From Gaetbulibacter_B jejuensis (GTDB lineage: Bacteria > Bacteroidota > Bacteroidia > Flavobacteriales > Flavobacteriaceae): a stretch of DNA of 64,000 nt. The stretch is from the NCBI RefSeq assembly GCF_039524015.1, contig NZ_BAAAGF010000001.1:620001-684000 (forward strand). Reading direction: 5' to 3'. This document shows, in pieces, positions 8,440 through 17,810 of this stretch. The translations under genes were made by a program, and so were the position numbers. A model generated the notes under the pieces. It searched no databases. It worked only from the letters and a program-made list of their open reading frames with translations, and was not told the DNA's origin. Each line of letters starts with the position of its first letter. Position 1 is the first letter of the stretch.

Positions 8440-8646
8440 ATGCCAATAGTAGTCAATCTAGATGTTATGCTAGAAAAAAGAAATATGAAGAGTAACGAGC
8501 TGGCAGAAATTATAGGTATTACTACAGCAAACCTCTCTATATTAAAAACAGGAAAAGCAAAAGCGATTCGGTTTTCAACTTTAGAAGCAATATGTAAAGC
8601 TTTGGATTGCCAACCTTCAGATATTTTGGAATATACTAAAGATTAA
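8440..8646 (+). CDS. XRE-family HTH regulator, YozG-like
   Basis: This 68-residue protein is a bare helix-turn-helix domain (MKSNELAEIIGITTANLSIL, then the recognition helix and LEAICKALDCQPSDILEY), matching the short Cro/CI-type regulators that accompany DUF2975 proteins. It starts 2 nt after the membrane-protein stop codon, so the two are co-translated. It probably binds the paired palindromes at 7863-7914 and represses its own operon. The family call is firm; the target is inferred from context. Confidence 0.88.
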   Translation: MPIVVNLDVMLEKRNMKSNELAEIIGITTANLSILKTGKAKAIRFSTLEAICKALDCQPSDILEYTKD

Positions 8647-8659
8647 AACAGTTAGATTA

Positions 8660-9208
8660 TTACAGATATTTAACCTGTTTTGTTTCTCTATATACATCTT
8701 TATTTACCCACCTATGGTTGCCTCTTTCACGAGCGTCTAACAAATCAATGTTTAATTTATCAGAAAAAATAAAGGCCTTTTCAATAACTGAATCATAATC
8801 ATCAAGTAAAAAAAGGTTTAAAAATTCATTGTTTCCATACCATAAGTTTACTTGGTAACTACCTCGGGAGCTAAACATTGAAATGTAATTTAAGTCTTCA
8901 AGATTTTGCCATTTTTCATTATGATTAAATATACCTATAGTGTAGGAATGTTTTATTTTATGCTCACTGAAGTTAAAATGTATTGAATGTTGCGCTACAA
9001 TTGGAGTAAAGCAATAAATAAGCGTTATGAAAATTAAAATAGAGAAAATAATCATTTTAATAATATCAGAAGATGTTAAGCTTTGAATAATGCTTCTACT
9101 AAAAATAAAGTACATAAGACCAAAAAACGATGTAAAAATTAGTGAAAATACAATACGGTAAAACCAGGGTACATTAGGTTCTTTAATTATAAATTCACTT
9201 TTATACAT
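8660..9208 (-). CDS. Small membrane protein, paralogue of the 952-1431 gene
   Basis: The 182-residue protein has two hydrophobic segments (about residues 17-40 and 50-72) and a soluble C-terminal domain with the elements K-W-x-x-L-x-D-L-x-Y-[IV]-S-x-F, then VNLWY and finally LNIDLLDA followed by RW. The 952-1431 product shares all three in the same order. It converges with the XRE gene. I recognise no named family, and nothing nearby indicates its job. Confidence 0.68.
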   Translation of the reverse strand: MYKSEFIIKEPNVPWFYRIVFSLIFTSFFGLMYFIFSRSIIQSLTSSDIIKMIIFSILIFITLIYCFTPIVAQHSIHFNFSEHKIKHSYTIGIFNHNEKWQNLEDLNYISMFSSRGSYQVNLWYGNNEFLNLFLLDDYDSVIEKAFIFSDKLNIDLLDARERGNHRWVNKDVYRETKQVKYL

Positions 9209-9271
9209 ATTAGTAAATGTATTGGCTTAAGTTAAATTATGAGTCATGGTTATTTTAATTAAAGCTACATA

Positions 9272-9303
9272 AAAAAAGCCAAACAAAACTGTTTGGCTTT
9301 TTA
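9272..9303 (-). terminator. Terminator of atpDC
   Basis: An AAAAGCCAAAC/GTTTGGCTTTT stem with a 6-nt loop lies 25 nt past the atpC stop and is flanked by A and T runs, so it could act on both strands. Confidence 0.88.
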
Positions 9304-9326
9304 ATATTAAGAATAAAGAAATGTAA

Positions 9327-9620
9327 TTAGTCAGCTAATACAATTACTTTATTGTCTTTCATTTCAATAGTTCCTGAATTAATTTTCACAGTTAGTATTT
9401 TGTCATTATCATTATGAGGAACAACACTTGCATGTAGCTCATCAAATACTAAATGACTTTGTGTGTGAGTGTGGATTCTAATAGTTCCTTCTTTTAAAAG
9501 CGACACGATAGGAGCGTGGTCTTTTAACATTTCAAACTCACCATTAACTCCAGGAACAACAACAGAATCTACTTCTGATGAAAAAATTGTTGCTTCTGGT
9601 GATACAATTTCTAAATACAT
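9327..9620 (-). CDS. atpC: ATP synthase F1 epsilon subunit
   Basis: The 97-residue protein is the beta-sandwich domain of epsilon (MYLEIVSPEATIFSSEVDSV, then PGVNGEFEMLKDHAPIVSLL). It lacks the C-terminal two-helix inhibitory domain found in E. coli epsilon (about 138 residues), as is usual in this phylum. It is downstream of atpD by 60 bp, and the other ATP synthase genes are not here, matching the split arrangement of Bacteroidota. Role: central stalk of F1, coupling rotation to catalysis. Confidence 0.95.
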   Translation of the reverse strand: MYLEIVSPEATIFSSEVDSVVVPGVNGEFEMLKDHAPIVSLLKEGTIRIHTHTQSHLVFDELHASVVPHNDNDKILTVKINSGTIEMKDNKVIVLAD

Positions 9621-9628
9621 AGTTTTTT

Positions 9629-9651
9629 AGTTTGCAGTTGCAGTTTGCAGT
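9629..9651. repeat. 10-bp direct repeat between atpD and atpC
   Basis: AGTTTGCAGT occurs twice in direct orientation with a 3-bp TGC spacer (9629-9638 and 9642-9651), inside the 60-bp atpD-atpC gap. Nothing else in the gap explains it. Confidence 0.5.
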
Positions 9652-9680
9652 CAATAGAGACTGATTACTGCCAACTAATT

Positions 9681-11189
9681 TTAAGCTTCAGCTAACATTT
9701 TCTCACCAGCTTCAATCGCTTCTTCGATAGTTCCTTTAAGGTTAAACGCTGCTTCTGGTAAGTGATCTAATTCACCATCCATAATCATGTTAAATCCTTT
9801 AATAGTTTCTTTAATATCAACTAATACACCAGGAATACCAGTAAACTGCTCAGCTACGTGGAAAGGTTGTGATAAGAAACGTTGTACACGACGCGCACGA
9901 GATACAGCAAGTTTGTCTTCTTCAGATAATTCTTCCATACCAAGAATTGCGATAATGTCTTGTAATTCTTTATAACGTTGTAATAACTCTTTTACACGTT
10001 GTGCACAGTCATAGTGCTCATTTCCTAAAATATCAGCAGTTAAAATTCTTGATGTAGAATCTAATGGGTCTACCGCAGGATAAATACCAAGCTCAGCAAT
10101 TTTACGAGATAATACCGTTGTTGCATCTAAGTGAGCAAACGTTGTTGCAGGAGCAGGATCTGTTAAATCATCCGCAGGTACGTAAACCGCTTGTACAGAT
10201 GTAATAGAACCTTTTTTAGTTGATGTAATACGCTCTTGCATTGCACCCATTTCTGTTGCTAATGTAGGTTGGTAACCTACCGCAGATGGCATACGACCTA
10301 AAAGTGCAGATACCTCTGAACCAGCTTGTGTAAAACGGAAGATGTTATCTACGAAGAAAAGTACGTCTTTTCCTTGACCGTCACCAGCTCCATCACGGAA
10401 ATATTCTGCTATAGTTAATCCTGAAAGTGCTACACGAGCACGAGCTCCAGGAGGCTCATTCATTTGTCCGAATACGAAAGTAGCTTTAGAACCTTTCATT
10501 GCAGTTTTATCTACTTTAGATAAATCCCATCCGCCATCTTCCATAGAGTGCATAAAGTCATCACCATATTTAATAATACCAGACTCTAACATCTCACGAA
10601 GTAAATCGTTTCCTTCACGAGTTCTTTCTCCAACACCTGCAAATACTGAAAGACCACCATGTCCTTTTGCAATATTGTTAATTAACTCCTGAATTAATAC
10701 GGTTTTACCTACACCAGCACCACCAAACAATCCAATTTTACCACCTTTAGCATAAGGCTCAATAAGATCGATTACTTTAATACCTGTAAAAAGTACTTCA
10801 GTAGAAGTTGATAAATCTTCAAATTTTGGCGCTTGTCTGTGAATTGGTAAACCTGCGTCACCAGCTTTAGGTAAATTTCCAATACCATCAATAGCATCTC
10901 CAATTACATTAAATAGACGTCCGTAAACATCTTCACCAATTGGCATTTGAATAGGAGCACCAGTAGCAGTAACTTCTGTTCCTCTACTTAAACCATCAGA
11001 AGAGTCCATTGCAATAGTACGTACAGTATCTTCACCAATGTGAGATTGTACCTCTAGTACTAGAACAGAACCATCAGGTCTTTTAATTTCTAACGAATCA
11101 TAAATTTTTGGAAGTTCAGCACCAGCTCCGAATTCAACATCGATAACTGGACCTACTATTTGTGCAACTTTACCTGTAACTTTTGACAT
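9681..11189 (-). CDS. atpD: ATP synthase F1 beta subunit
   Basis: The 502-residue protein carries the Walker A motif GGAGVGKTVL (about residue 155), the GERTREGNDL motif, the DELSEED-like loop (EELSEED) near residue 400 and the full catalytic beta-subunit length. It catalyses ATP synthesis in F1. A minus-strand -7 box TATATTTG lies about 60 bp upstream, so atpDC forms its own transcription unit ending at the 9272-9303 terminator. Confidence 0.98.
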   Translation of the reverse strand: MSKVTGKVAQIVGPVIDVEFGAGAELPKIYDSLEIKRPDGSVLVLEVQSHIGEDTVRTIAMDSSDGLSRGTEVTATGAPIQMPIGEDVYGRLFNVIGDAIDGIGNLPKAGDAGLPIHRQAPKFEDLSTSTEVLFTGIKVIDLIEPYAKGGKIGLFGGAGVGKTVLIQELINNIAKGHGGLSVFAGVGERTREGNDLLREMLESGIIKYGDDFMHSMEDGGWDLSKVDKTAMKGSKATFVFGQMNEPPGARARVALSGLTIAEYFRDGAGDGQGKDVLFFVDNIFRFTQAGSEVSALLGRMPSAVGYQPTLATEMGAMQERITSTKKGSITSVQAVYVPADDLTDPAPATTFAHLDATTVLSRKIAELGIYPAVDPLDSTSRILTADILGNEHYDCAQRVKELLQRYKELQDIIAILGMEELSEEDKLAVSRARRVQRFLSQPFHVAEQFTGIPGVLVDIKETIKGFNMIMDGELDHLPEAAFNLKGTIEEAIEAGEKMLAEA

Positions 11190-11250
11190 TACTTATGTGT
11201 TTAATATTATGCAATTTAATTGAATGAAAACACCTATTGTTTTCGCGCTG

Positions 11251-11258
11251 CAAATATA
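11251..11258 (-). promoter_or_regulatory. -7 box of the atpDC promoter
   Basis: On the minus strand the sequence reads TATATTTG, a perfect Bacteroidota sigma-ABfr TAnnTTTG box, 61 bp upstream of the atpD start. Confidence 0.6.
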
Positions 11259-11309
11259 TGAGTTTTAATTTAAAAACTCTATCATTTTTTCAGGCTTTTT
11301 AAGCATAAA

Positions 11310-11336
11310 AAAACACCTTCAACTTGAAGGTGTTTT
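11310..11336 (-). terminator. Terminator of the receptor/SGNH-lipoprotein operon
   Basis: An 11-bp perfect stem AAAACACCTTC/GAAGGTGTTTT with a 5-nt loop is followed by a minus-strand T run, 22 nt after the lipoprotein stop codon. Confidence 0.9.
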
Positions 11337-11358
11337 GTATAAGATTTTTTAAGATAGT

Positions 11359-13014
11359 TTATTGAAGTGTAGGAGAGTAATTTGTTGGGTAATTTCCAAT
11401 GTTTACCAAATTACCTGAAGCTTCAAAGTTTGAACCGTAAGTAGCATCAATTGCTTTCATAAATTCATTTGCAAGTAAAGCATAACCTCTAGATGTTGGA
11501 TGTACACCATCTAATGAGAACGCTCCACCTGTAACTAAATCAGAAGTTAGTGTAAAGTCACCATCAGAATATCCGCTACTTGCTAATTGCATCATCAATG
11601 AGTTAGCATCAACAAATGCTAAACCAGCAGATGTAGCAGCAGTTTCAAGCGTTGCATTAAAGCTTGCTGTTGCAGAAGCGATTTCAGCTTGCTCTGTTGG
11701 TATTAATACCCATTTATCTTCTAAAGGTAAAGTAATCCCTTCAATTGCAAATTGACCCGCTAATTCGGCTGGTAAACCTTGACCTGCTAAAAAGCCAGCA
11801 TAATCCATATTTACTTCACCAATCACTGAACTACTTGGTAAAACAAATAAGTCGTTTTCAGTAGCTTGTCTTGTTTGCCCATAAGTTTGCCCTAAAAGGT
11901 TAGCTACTAACTGTACAACAATAGGGTTACTACCATCTAAACCAAATTGTGCTATAAAAGCAGGGAATGTTGGACTTGCCATTAGTGCTCCTGTAATTTG
12001 AGCTGAAATATCATCTAAGCTTTCGTCTTTAATAACTACAGCGCTTGCTTCAGTTTCAGAAAAAACTATAGCTCTTTCAGGTTGACCTAAAGCAACATAA
12101 ATTTGGTTTATAGCACCGAAAATTGAGTTTAATAATGGTATTTGAGGACCAAAATCTTCATTTGTTGGGTCTAATGGGTTGTGAGGTACTGTAGTAAAAT
12201 GTGGTATTGAAGTCACATCAGGAATGTTAGCCATTACACCTTTTGCACCACCAGAAGTTAATGTAGTTACTAGGGTGTTTATAGCAAAATCAAAAGTGGC
12301 TTGGTCAGTTATTGTACTTGAACCATCACCACCAGAAGTAGCATATCCTAAAACATCATTGTTACCAGCCCATAATGTAAAGAAAGTTGGTGATTGCGCC
12401 ATTGCAAGTTCTAATACACTTGCATCAGGAGTAGCACCTGTCATTCTTATGAAATATGGGTTAGCAGCAGCTGGGAAATTAGCAATGTTACCGTATCCTG
12501 GAGCTATTAAGTGAAAACTAGCTGCACCAGGAACTCCCATATTATTAAAAGGACCAGTTGGGTTGTTTAGTAAGAAATCAGTTGTTGAAGTCACAGGACC
12601 AATAACATCTTCTAGATCTTGCGGAGCTCCACCAGTAGTTACTAATCTAGGCTTAAATAGTTGCTCTCCAGTTAAAGGATGAAAAACAGGAGTTCCACCT
12701 AATATAAGACCTCCAATATTATCATTCATTAATGGTTGAGTAAAACTTCCACCTCCAGCAAAAGCAAATTGAGTTGCTAAAATATTAGGAAGCGAGTTTT
12801 CTTGAGATGCAATAAACAATGCGTTGTCAGAAAATCCAGCGGTTAAAGAATTTCCTACTGATACATAGTTAGAAAAATCTGCTTCTCCAGCAGTTAAAGC
12901 TGGTAACTCCATTCCACCACCATTTGATGAATCGTCGTCATTTTCACAAGCTGTAAATCCTAATAATACAGCAAGTAACCATATATATTTTACTTTCATA
13001 ATATTCTTTTTCAT
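11359..13014 (-). CDS. SGNH/GDSL-type hydrolase lipoprotein
   Basis: I start it at 13014 (MKKNIMKVKY), giving 551 residues; an earlier in-frame start would overlap the receptor's stop. A lipobox (GFTAC, Cys23) is followed by an Asp/Ser/Gly linker, as in surface lipoproteins. Catalytic blocks of the SGNH fold are visible: VGNSLTAG (Ser56, with Asn in place of the usual Asp), WAGNND near residue 190 and DGVHP near the end (Asp502, His505). The protein is about twice the length of a minimal SGNH hydrolase. It starts 4 nt after the TonB receptor stop, so they form one operon. The substrate is unknown; an acylated glycan or lipid ester is plausible. Confidence 0.83.
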   Translation of the reverse strand: MKKNIMKVKYIWLLAVLLGFTACENDDDSSNGGGMELPALTAGEADFSNYVSVGNSLTAGFSDNALFIASQENSLPNILATQFAFAGGGSFTQPLMNDNIGGLILGGTPVFHPLTGEQLFKPRLVTTGGAPQDLEDVIGPVTSTTDFLLNNPTGPFNNMGVPGAASFHLIAPGYGNIANFPAAANPYFIRMTGATPDASVLELAMAQSPTFFTLWAGNNDVLGYATSGGDGSSTITDQATFDFAINTLVTTLTSGGAKGVMANIPDVTSIPHFTTVPHNPLDPTNEDFGPQIPLLNSIFGAINQIYVALGQPERAIVFSETEASAVVIKDESLDDISAQITGALMASPTFPAFIAQFGLDGSNPIVVQLVANLLGQTYGQTRQATENDLFVLPSSSVIGEVNMDYAGFLAGQGLPAELAGQFAIEGITLPLEDKWVLIPTEQAEIASATASFNATLETAATSAGLAFVDANSLMMQLASSGYSDGDFTLTSDLVTGGAFSLDGVHPTSRGYALLANEFMKAIDATYGSNFEASGNLVNIGNYPTNYSPTLQ

Positions 13015-13018
13015 GTTA

Positions 13019-15766
13019 TTATAAGTTGTTAATTGTCCAAGATACATAGTACATTGAACCTATATTACCAGTACCAATTGCTGTAAAGTATTCATCTCCT
13101 AGAATATTAGTTGCTCCTGCTTTAAATGTAGATTTAAAAGAAGGTACTCTAAGGTTGATTTGAGCATCTAAAGTATGGTATGAAGGAATCTCTCCGTCAC
13201 CAAAAGTAGCTTGCCAGTAATAGTTGTCACTCCATCTCCAAGCTAAGTTAAAACCAAAGTTTTTAAATAAATCGGTATTACCAAAACTAGCTTTTACTTT
13301 ATGCTCAGGAGTATTAAAGTTTGTTCTAAAATCAGGGAATGCGTCTTCATCAAAATCTTGCTTAGCATAAGTATAGTTACCGCTTAAATCAAAGTCACCA
13401 AATACTTTAGTAGAAACTCCAATAGAACCACCAAATGCATTCACATCTGCAGGAGAGTTTGTATAAGTTTGATATACTTTATAATCTCCATTTGCTACAG
13501 CAGCTAGTGAAAGAGAGTTGTCACCAACTTCACCATATAACGGAGCAATTACATTTTCACCTGAAATGAAATCTTGGTACTTATTGTAATAAACACTTAA
13601 GTCAACAATCGTTTTGTTTAGTTTTCCACGATACCCTACTTCAAATGAAGTTACTTTTTCTGGCGTTACTAAATCAGAATTAGCAATCACTAAGTCTGCT
13701 GGGTTTTCTGATTGCGCAAATGCTTGAACAGATGTTGCAAGATATGAGTTTTCATAAGCTGCTCTACCTGATTGTTGAACTGTAGATGGTACACCTAATA
13801 ATTGACCAGATGCACTAACGCCATATGTTCTTGTATAACGATCTAAGTTATCAGGAGCAGAACCAACCAATATTGCTCTACCAGCATCTAATCCAATAAA
13901 TAAATCTTGAGTAGTTGGGTTTCTAAAACCTGTTTGGAATGACCCTCTAATGTTGTGGTTTTCATTGATAGTGAAACCAGCTGAAAGTCTTGGAGATAAG
14001 AAACCATCAAAGAATTCAGATTTGTCATATCTAATAGATCCTGTAAGCTTAAGTTTTAAATTCTCATTAAGGTCTAGTTGTTTTTGTAACTGAGTGTATA
14101 ATCCATATTCGTTATAGTCAATATTTCCATCATAATCAGTATAGATTGTACCGAATGAATTTAAGCTGTATTGTCTGTAAGAACCACCAACTTGAATTTC
14201 TATTTCATCCCAAAGGTGGCTAAAGTTATAATTACCATCTACATGATAGTATTTAGAAGCATCTTGGAATTTTGATCCACTAGCAAAATCAGGGTTAGTA
14301 ATTACATTATTAAATGCAGCTTGGAATTCTGGAGTTCCAGGTACTAATCTTCCAGTTTCAGCAGCAGCTCTAGCAGCAGCGTGTGCTTGAGTATCATTTG
14401 CACCACCTAAAGTTGCAGCAGCATATGTTTGTATGTATTGCCCAAACCAATCTTCATCACTTTTCCAACTTCTATTGATATTAATTCCTGTAAATACCAT
14501 GTCATAAGAATCACCTGCTTTGTCAGATACAATATATCCTCTTAAAAAGAAATTATCGTTTTTAACTTCAATTTTATGTTGTTCCTGAGTAAACCCATTA
14601 ATGTAATACCTGTTAGTTCCTTGGTAAATTGTTGACCCAGTACCTACTTTACCAACATATTGAATTTCGAAGTCATTAGCCCATGGACGATAGTATAATC
14701 CCCAATCAGCCTTTACACTTTCAGCATTATAATCAGTTAGGTCTTCTTCATTATAACCAGTTCTACTAACTACAACATCAGGAATTATTCCTAATCCTCC
14801 AGAAGCAGCTCTGATGTTAGTTGCAACCTCATCACCATAAACATTGTATCCATCGTAACCTAGAGCATCTCTTGTGTCTCCAGTTCCTGGTTTACCATTG
14901 TAGTTATTAGCAGCCCAATCGGTTCCTTTTAACCAACCAAAATTTACTTTAGCAGCAAACTTGTCGCTAAACTTATAAGCCATTCTTATTCCTGCATCTC
15001 TATAAGTGTTGTCTCCAGCAGCATCTTGAGAAGTCATACCTTGCTTGTAATATCCACTTATACCTTGATGGTCAAAAGGGCTTTTACTTCTCATAAATAG
15101 TATACCATTAAAAGCATTTGCTCCATATAATGCAGAAGCAGCTCCTGGTAAAAGCTCAACACTTTGAATGTCTGTTTCATTCATACCCATAAGGTTACCT
15201 ATTGGGAAGTTAAGTGCAGGTGTGGAGTTGTCCATACCATCTACTAACTGCATAAATCTTGTGTTTGCAAAGGTTGCAAAACCACGAGTATTAACAGATT
15301 TAAAGGTTAAACTGTTGGTGTTTACGTCAACACCTTTTAAGTTTTCAAGACCATCATAAAAATCTGCTGAAGCAGTATTCTTGATTTCTTTTAATCCAAA
15401 ACGCTCAACTGTAACAGGAGATTCGAAAATTCGTTCAGGAGTTCTTGAAGCTGAAATAACAACTTCATCTAATGAGGTTCCTTCAACTAAAATAACTTCT
15501 ACTGTTTGAGGGTTTGTGGTTATTTCTTTTGTTACTGTTTCAAAGCCAACACTACTTATTTGTATAGAAAATGGTGGCTCTTGATTGTAGGTTAGGGTAA
15601 ATTTACCATCAAAATCTGAAATTGTACCTGTTGTTGTACCTACTACTATTATATTCGCTCCAGGTAAAGGTTGACCGTTATTGTCAGTCACAGTCCCTTT
15701 CACGGTAGTTTGTGCAAAGGAAACAGCACAACAAAACAGCATAAAAATCTTAAGAATTGTTTTCAT
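13019..15766 (-). CDS. TonB-dependent receptor with CarboxypepD_reg domain
   Basis: The 915-residue protein has a signal peptide (cut after AVSFAQ), a CarboxypepD_reg-like beta-sandwich (about residues 20-105, with VKGTVTDNNGQPLPGANIIV), a plug domain (about 115-230) and a beta barrel. The downstream partner is not a SusD protein but an SGNH-hydrolase lipoprotein, so this is not a classical glycan utilisation pair. It imports an unknown ligand across the outer membrane using TonB. The minus-strand region upstream has a TATATTTA near-box. Confidence 0.9.
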   Translation of the reverse strand: MKTILKIFMLFCCAVSFAQTTVKGTVTDNNGQPLPGANIIVVGTTTGTISDFDGKFTLTYNQEPPFSIQISSVGFETVTKEITTNPQTVEVILVEGTSLDEVVISASRTPERIFESPVTVERFGLKEIKNTASADFYDGLENLKGVDVNTNSLTFKSVNTRGFATFANTRFMQLVDGMDNSTPALNFPIGNLMGMNETDIQSVELLPGAASALYGANAFNGILFMRSKSPFDHQGISGYYKQGMTSQDAAGDNTYRDAGIRMAYKFSDKFAAKVNFGWLKGTDWAANNYNGKPGTGDTRDALGYDGYNVYGDEVATNIRAASGGLGIIPDVVVSRTGYNEEDLTDYNAESVKADWGLYYRPWANDFEIQYVGKVGTGSTIYQGTNRYYINGFTQEQHKIEVKNDNFFLRGYIVSDKAGDSYDMVFTGININRSWKSDEDWFGQYIQTYAAATLGGANDTQAHAAARAAAETGRLVPGTPEFQAAFNNVITNPDFASGSKFQDASKYYHVDGNYNFSHLWDEIEIQVGGSYRQYSLNSFGTIYTDYDGNIDYNEYGLYTQLQKQLDLNENLKLKLTGSIRYDKSEFFDGFLSPRLSAGFTINENHNIRGSFQTGFRNPTTQDLFIGLDAGRAILVGSAPDNLDRYTRTYGVSASGQLLGVPSTVQQSGRAAYENSYLATSVQAFAQSENPADLVIANSDLVTPEKVTSFEVGYRGKLNKTIVDLSVYYNKYQDFISGENVIAPLYGEVGDNSLSLAAVANGDYKVYQTYTNSPADVNAFGGSIGVSTKVFGDFDLSGNYTYAKQDFDEDAFPDFRTNFNTPEHKVKASFGNTDLFKNFGFNLAWRWSDNYYWQATFGDGEIPSYHTLDAQINLRVPSFKSTFKAGATNILGDEYFTAIGTGNIGSMYYVSWTINNL

Positions 15767-15956
15767 GTATAGAGAATTAGTTAATTTATTAATGGCAATA
15801 TAAATAAATATACGAAATTTTAATGCGTTTTTTTAAAAAAGTATGCACGCATAGTAAAATTTTGAAAATATTTAAGGGTTAAAATTGTGTTTTTAGCAAT
15901 TTTGAACACTTAAACTGAGAATTTAACATTTGATATTTAGTAAAATAAGAGCAAAT

Positions 15957-17804
15957 TTACTCCACAGTTACTGACTTTGCTAAGTTTCTTGGTTGGTCTA
16001 CATTTTTATTTAGCATTACTGCAATATGATATGATAATAATTGAAGCGGAATTGTAGTAACTAATGGAGATAACGACTCTAGAGTTTCAGGAACTTCAAT
16101 AACGTGGTCAGCTAACTCTTTTACTTGCTGGTCACCTTCAGTAACTATTCCAATTATTTTTCCTTTTCTAGATTTTATTTCTTGAATATTACTTACAACT
16201 TTATCATAGTGTCCTTTTTTTGTAGCAATGACTACAATAGGCATGTTTTCATCTATTAATGCTATTGGTCCATGTTTCATTTCTGCTGCAGGATAACCTT
16301 CGGCATGGATGTATGAAATTTCTTTAAGCTTTAGAGCGCCTTCAAGTGCAACAGGGAAGTTGTAACCTCTCCCTAAATACAGGAAGTTTTTTACATCTTT
16401 ATAAATGTTGGCTATAGTTTTTACATAGTCATCAGATTTTAGAACTTTTTCCACTTTACCAGGAATAAGTTCTAATTCGATTAAGTGATGTCTATAGTCT
16501 GAACTTGAAATAGTTCCTTTTGCTCTAGCTAATCTCAAAGCAATAAGCGTTAAGACAGTAATTTGTGTAGTGAACGCTTTTGTAGAAGCAACACCAATTT
16601 CTGGTCCAGCATGAGTGTAAGCTCCAGCGTCAGTTTCTCTTGCTATAGAAGAGCCTACTACATTACAAACACCAAAAACAAAAGCACCTTTAGATTTAGC
16701 GAGTTTTATTGCGGCCAATGTGTCAGCGGTTTCACCTGATTGCGAAATGGCTATCACTAAGTCCTTTTCTGTTATAACTGGGTTTCTATATCTAAATTCT
16801 GAGGCATATTCAACTTCAACAGGTATTCTTGCTAAGTCCTCAAAGATGTACTCTGATACTAAACCTGCATGCCAAGAGGTGCCACAAGCCACAACAATAA
16901 TCCTGTCAGCATTAAGGAACTTTTTCATGTTATCCTCAACACCAGACATTTTTATTATGGCTTCGTTGGTTCTTAATCGACCTCTAAAAGTATCTAAAAT
17001 TGCTCTAGGTTGTTCATATATTTCCTTAAGCATGAAATGGTCATAACCACCTTTTTCAATTTGTTCAAGGTTGAGTTGTAACTCTTGCATGTAAGGAGCA
17101 ACAGGAGAGTCGTCTTTAATTTTCCTGATTTTAACTTCCTTGTCTCTTCTTACTATTGCCATTTCTTCGTCTTCAAGATAAATGGCGTTTTTAGTGTATT
17201 CTAAAAAAGGAGATGCATCACTAGCAATGAAAAATTCATCGTCACCAATACCAATGGCTAATGGACTTCCTAATCTAGCAACGACAATTTCGTTAGGTTT
17301 GTTTTTGTCAAACACAGCAATGGCATAAGCTCCTACAACTTGATTTAAGGCAATTTGAACAGCTTTACCTAGTTTTGTGTTTTCCTTTTTCATCACATCT
17401 TCAATCAAATTGACAAGAACTTCTGTGTCTGTATCTGATTTAAAAGTGTACCCTCTTTTTATAAGTTCTTTTTTTAAAGACTCATAGTTTTCGATTATTC
17501 CATTATGAATAATAACAAGGTTGCCTGAATTTGAATAGTGAGGATGAGAGTTTATATCGTTTGGAACACCATGAGTTGCCCATCTAGTATGACCAATTCC
17601 TAGAGTTCCATTTGTAGTTATTTCTTTTTCTAAACGTGCTTCTAAATCGGCAACTTTTCCTTTTGTTTTGGAAAGTTTTATATCAGAGCCATCATAAAGT
17701 GCAATACCTGCACTGTCGTAGCCTCTATATTCTAATCGTTTTAAACCTTTTAGAATTATTGGGTAAGCTTCTCGATGTCCAATATAGCCAACTATTCCGC
17801 ACAT
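15957..17804 (-). CDS. glmS: Glutamine-fructose-6-phosphate transaminase (isomerizing)
   Basis: The 615-residue enzyme makes glucosamine 6-phosphate from fructose 6-phosphate and glutamine, the first step to UDP-GlcNAc for peptidoglycan. Cys2 is the glutaminase nucleophile (MCGIVGYIG), followed by GHTRWATHG. Two SIS domains occupy the C-terminal half (about residues 290-600), with the conserved ending PRNLAKSVTVE. It begins 6 nt after the DUF4270 stop and is probably co-transcribed with it. I see no glmS riboswitch upstream, as expected outside Firmicutes. Confidence 0.97.
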   Translation of the reverse strand: MCGIVGYIGHREAYPIILKGLKRLEYRGYDSAGIALYDGSDIKLSKTKGKVADLEARLEKEITTNGTLGIGHTRWATHGVPNDINSHPHYSNSGNLVIIHNGIIENYESLKKELIKRGYTFKSDTDTEVLVNLIEDVMKKENTKLGKAVQIALNQVVGAYAIAVFDKNKPNEIVVARLGSPLAIGIGDDEFFIASDASPFLEYTKNAIYLEDEEMAIVRRDKEVKIRKIKDDSPVAPYMQELQLNLEQIEKGGYDHFMLKEIYEQPRAILDTFRGRLRTNEAIIKMSGVEDNMKKFLNADRIIVVACGTSWHAGLVSEYIFEDLARIPVEVEYASEFRYRNPVITEKDLVIAISQSGETADTLAAIKLAKSKGAFVFGVCNVVGSSIARETDAGAYTHAGPEIGVASTKAFTTQITVLTLIALRLARAKGTISSSDYRHHLIELELIPGKVEKVLKSDDYVKTIANIYKDVKNFLYLGRGYNFPVALEGALKLKEISYIHAEGYPAAEMKHGPIALIDENMPIVVIATKKGHYDKVVSNIQEIKSRKGKIIGIVTEGDQQVKELADHVIEVPETLESLSPLVTTIPLQLLSYHIAVMLNKNVDQPRNLAKSVTVE

Positions 17805-17810
17805 AATATT

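Noticed and set aside
9327..9620. Truncated atpC suspected from the missing C-terminal helices
   Set aside because: A short epsilon is normal in Bacteroidota; the gene is intact with a terminator after it.
15767..15956. Possible glmS-associated riboswitch or small RNA near glmS
   Set aside because: This stretch is downstream of glmS and upstream of the receptor gene; no self-cleaving ribozyme fold was seen.
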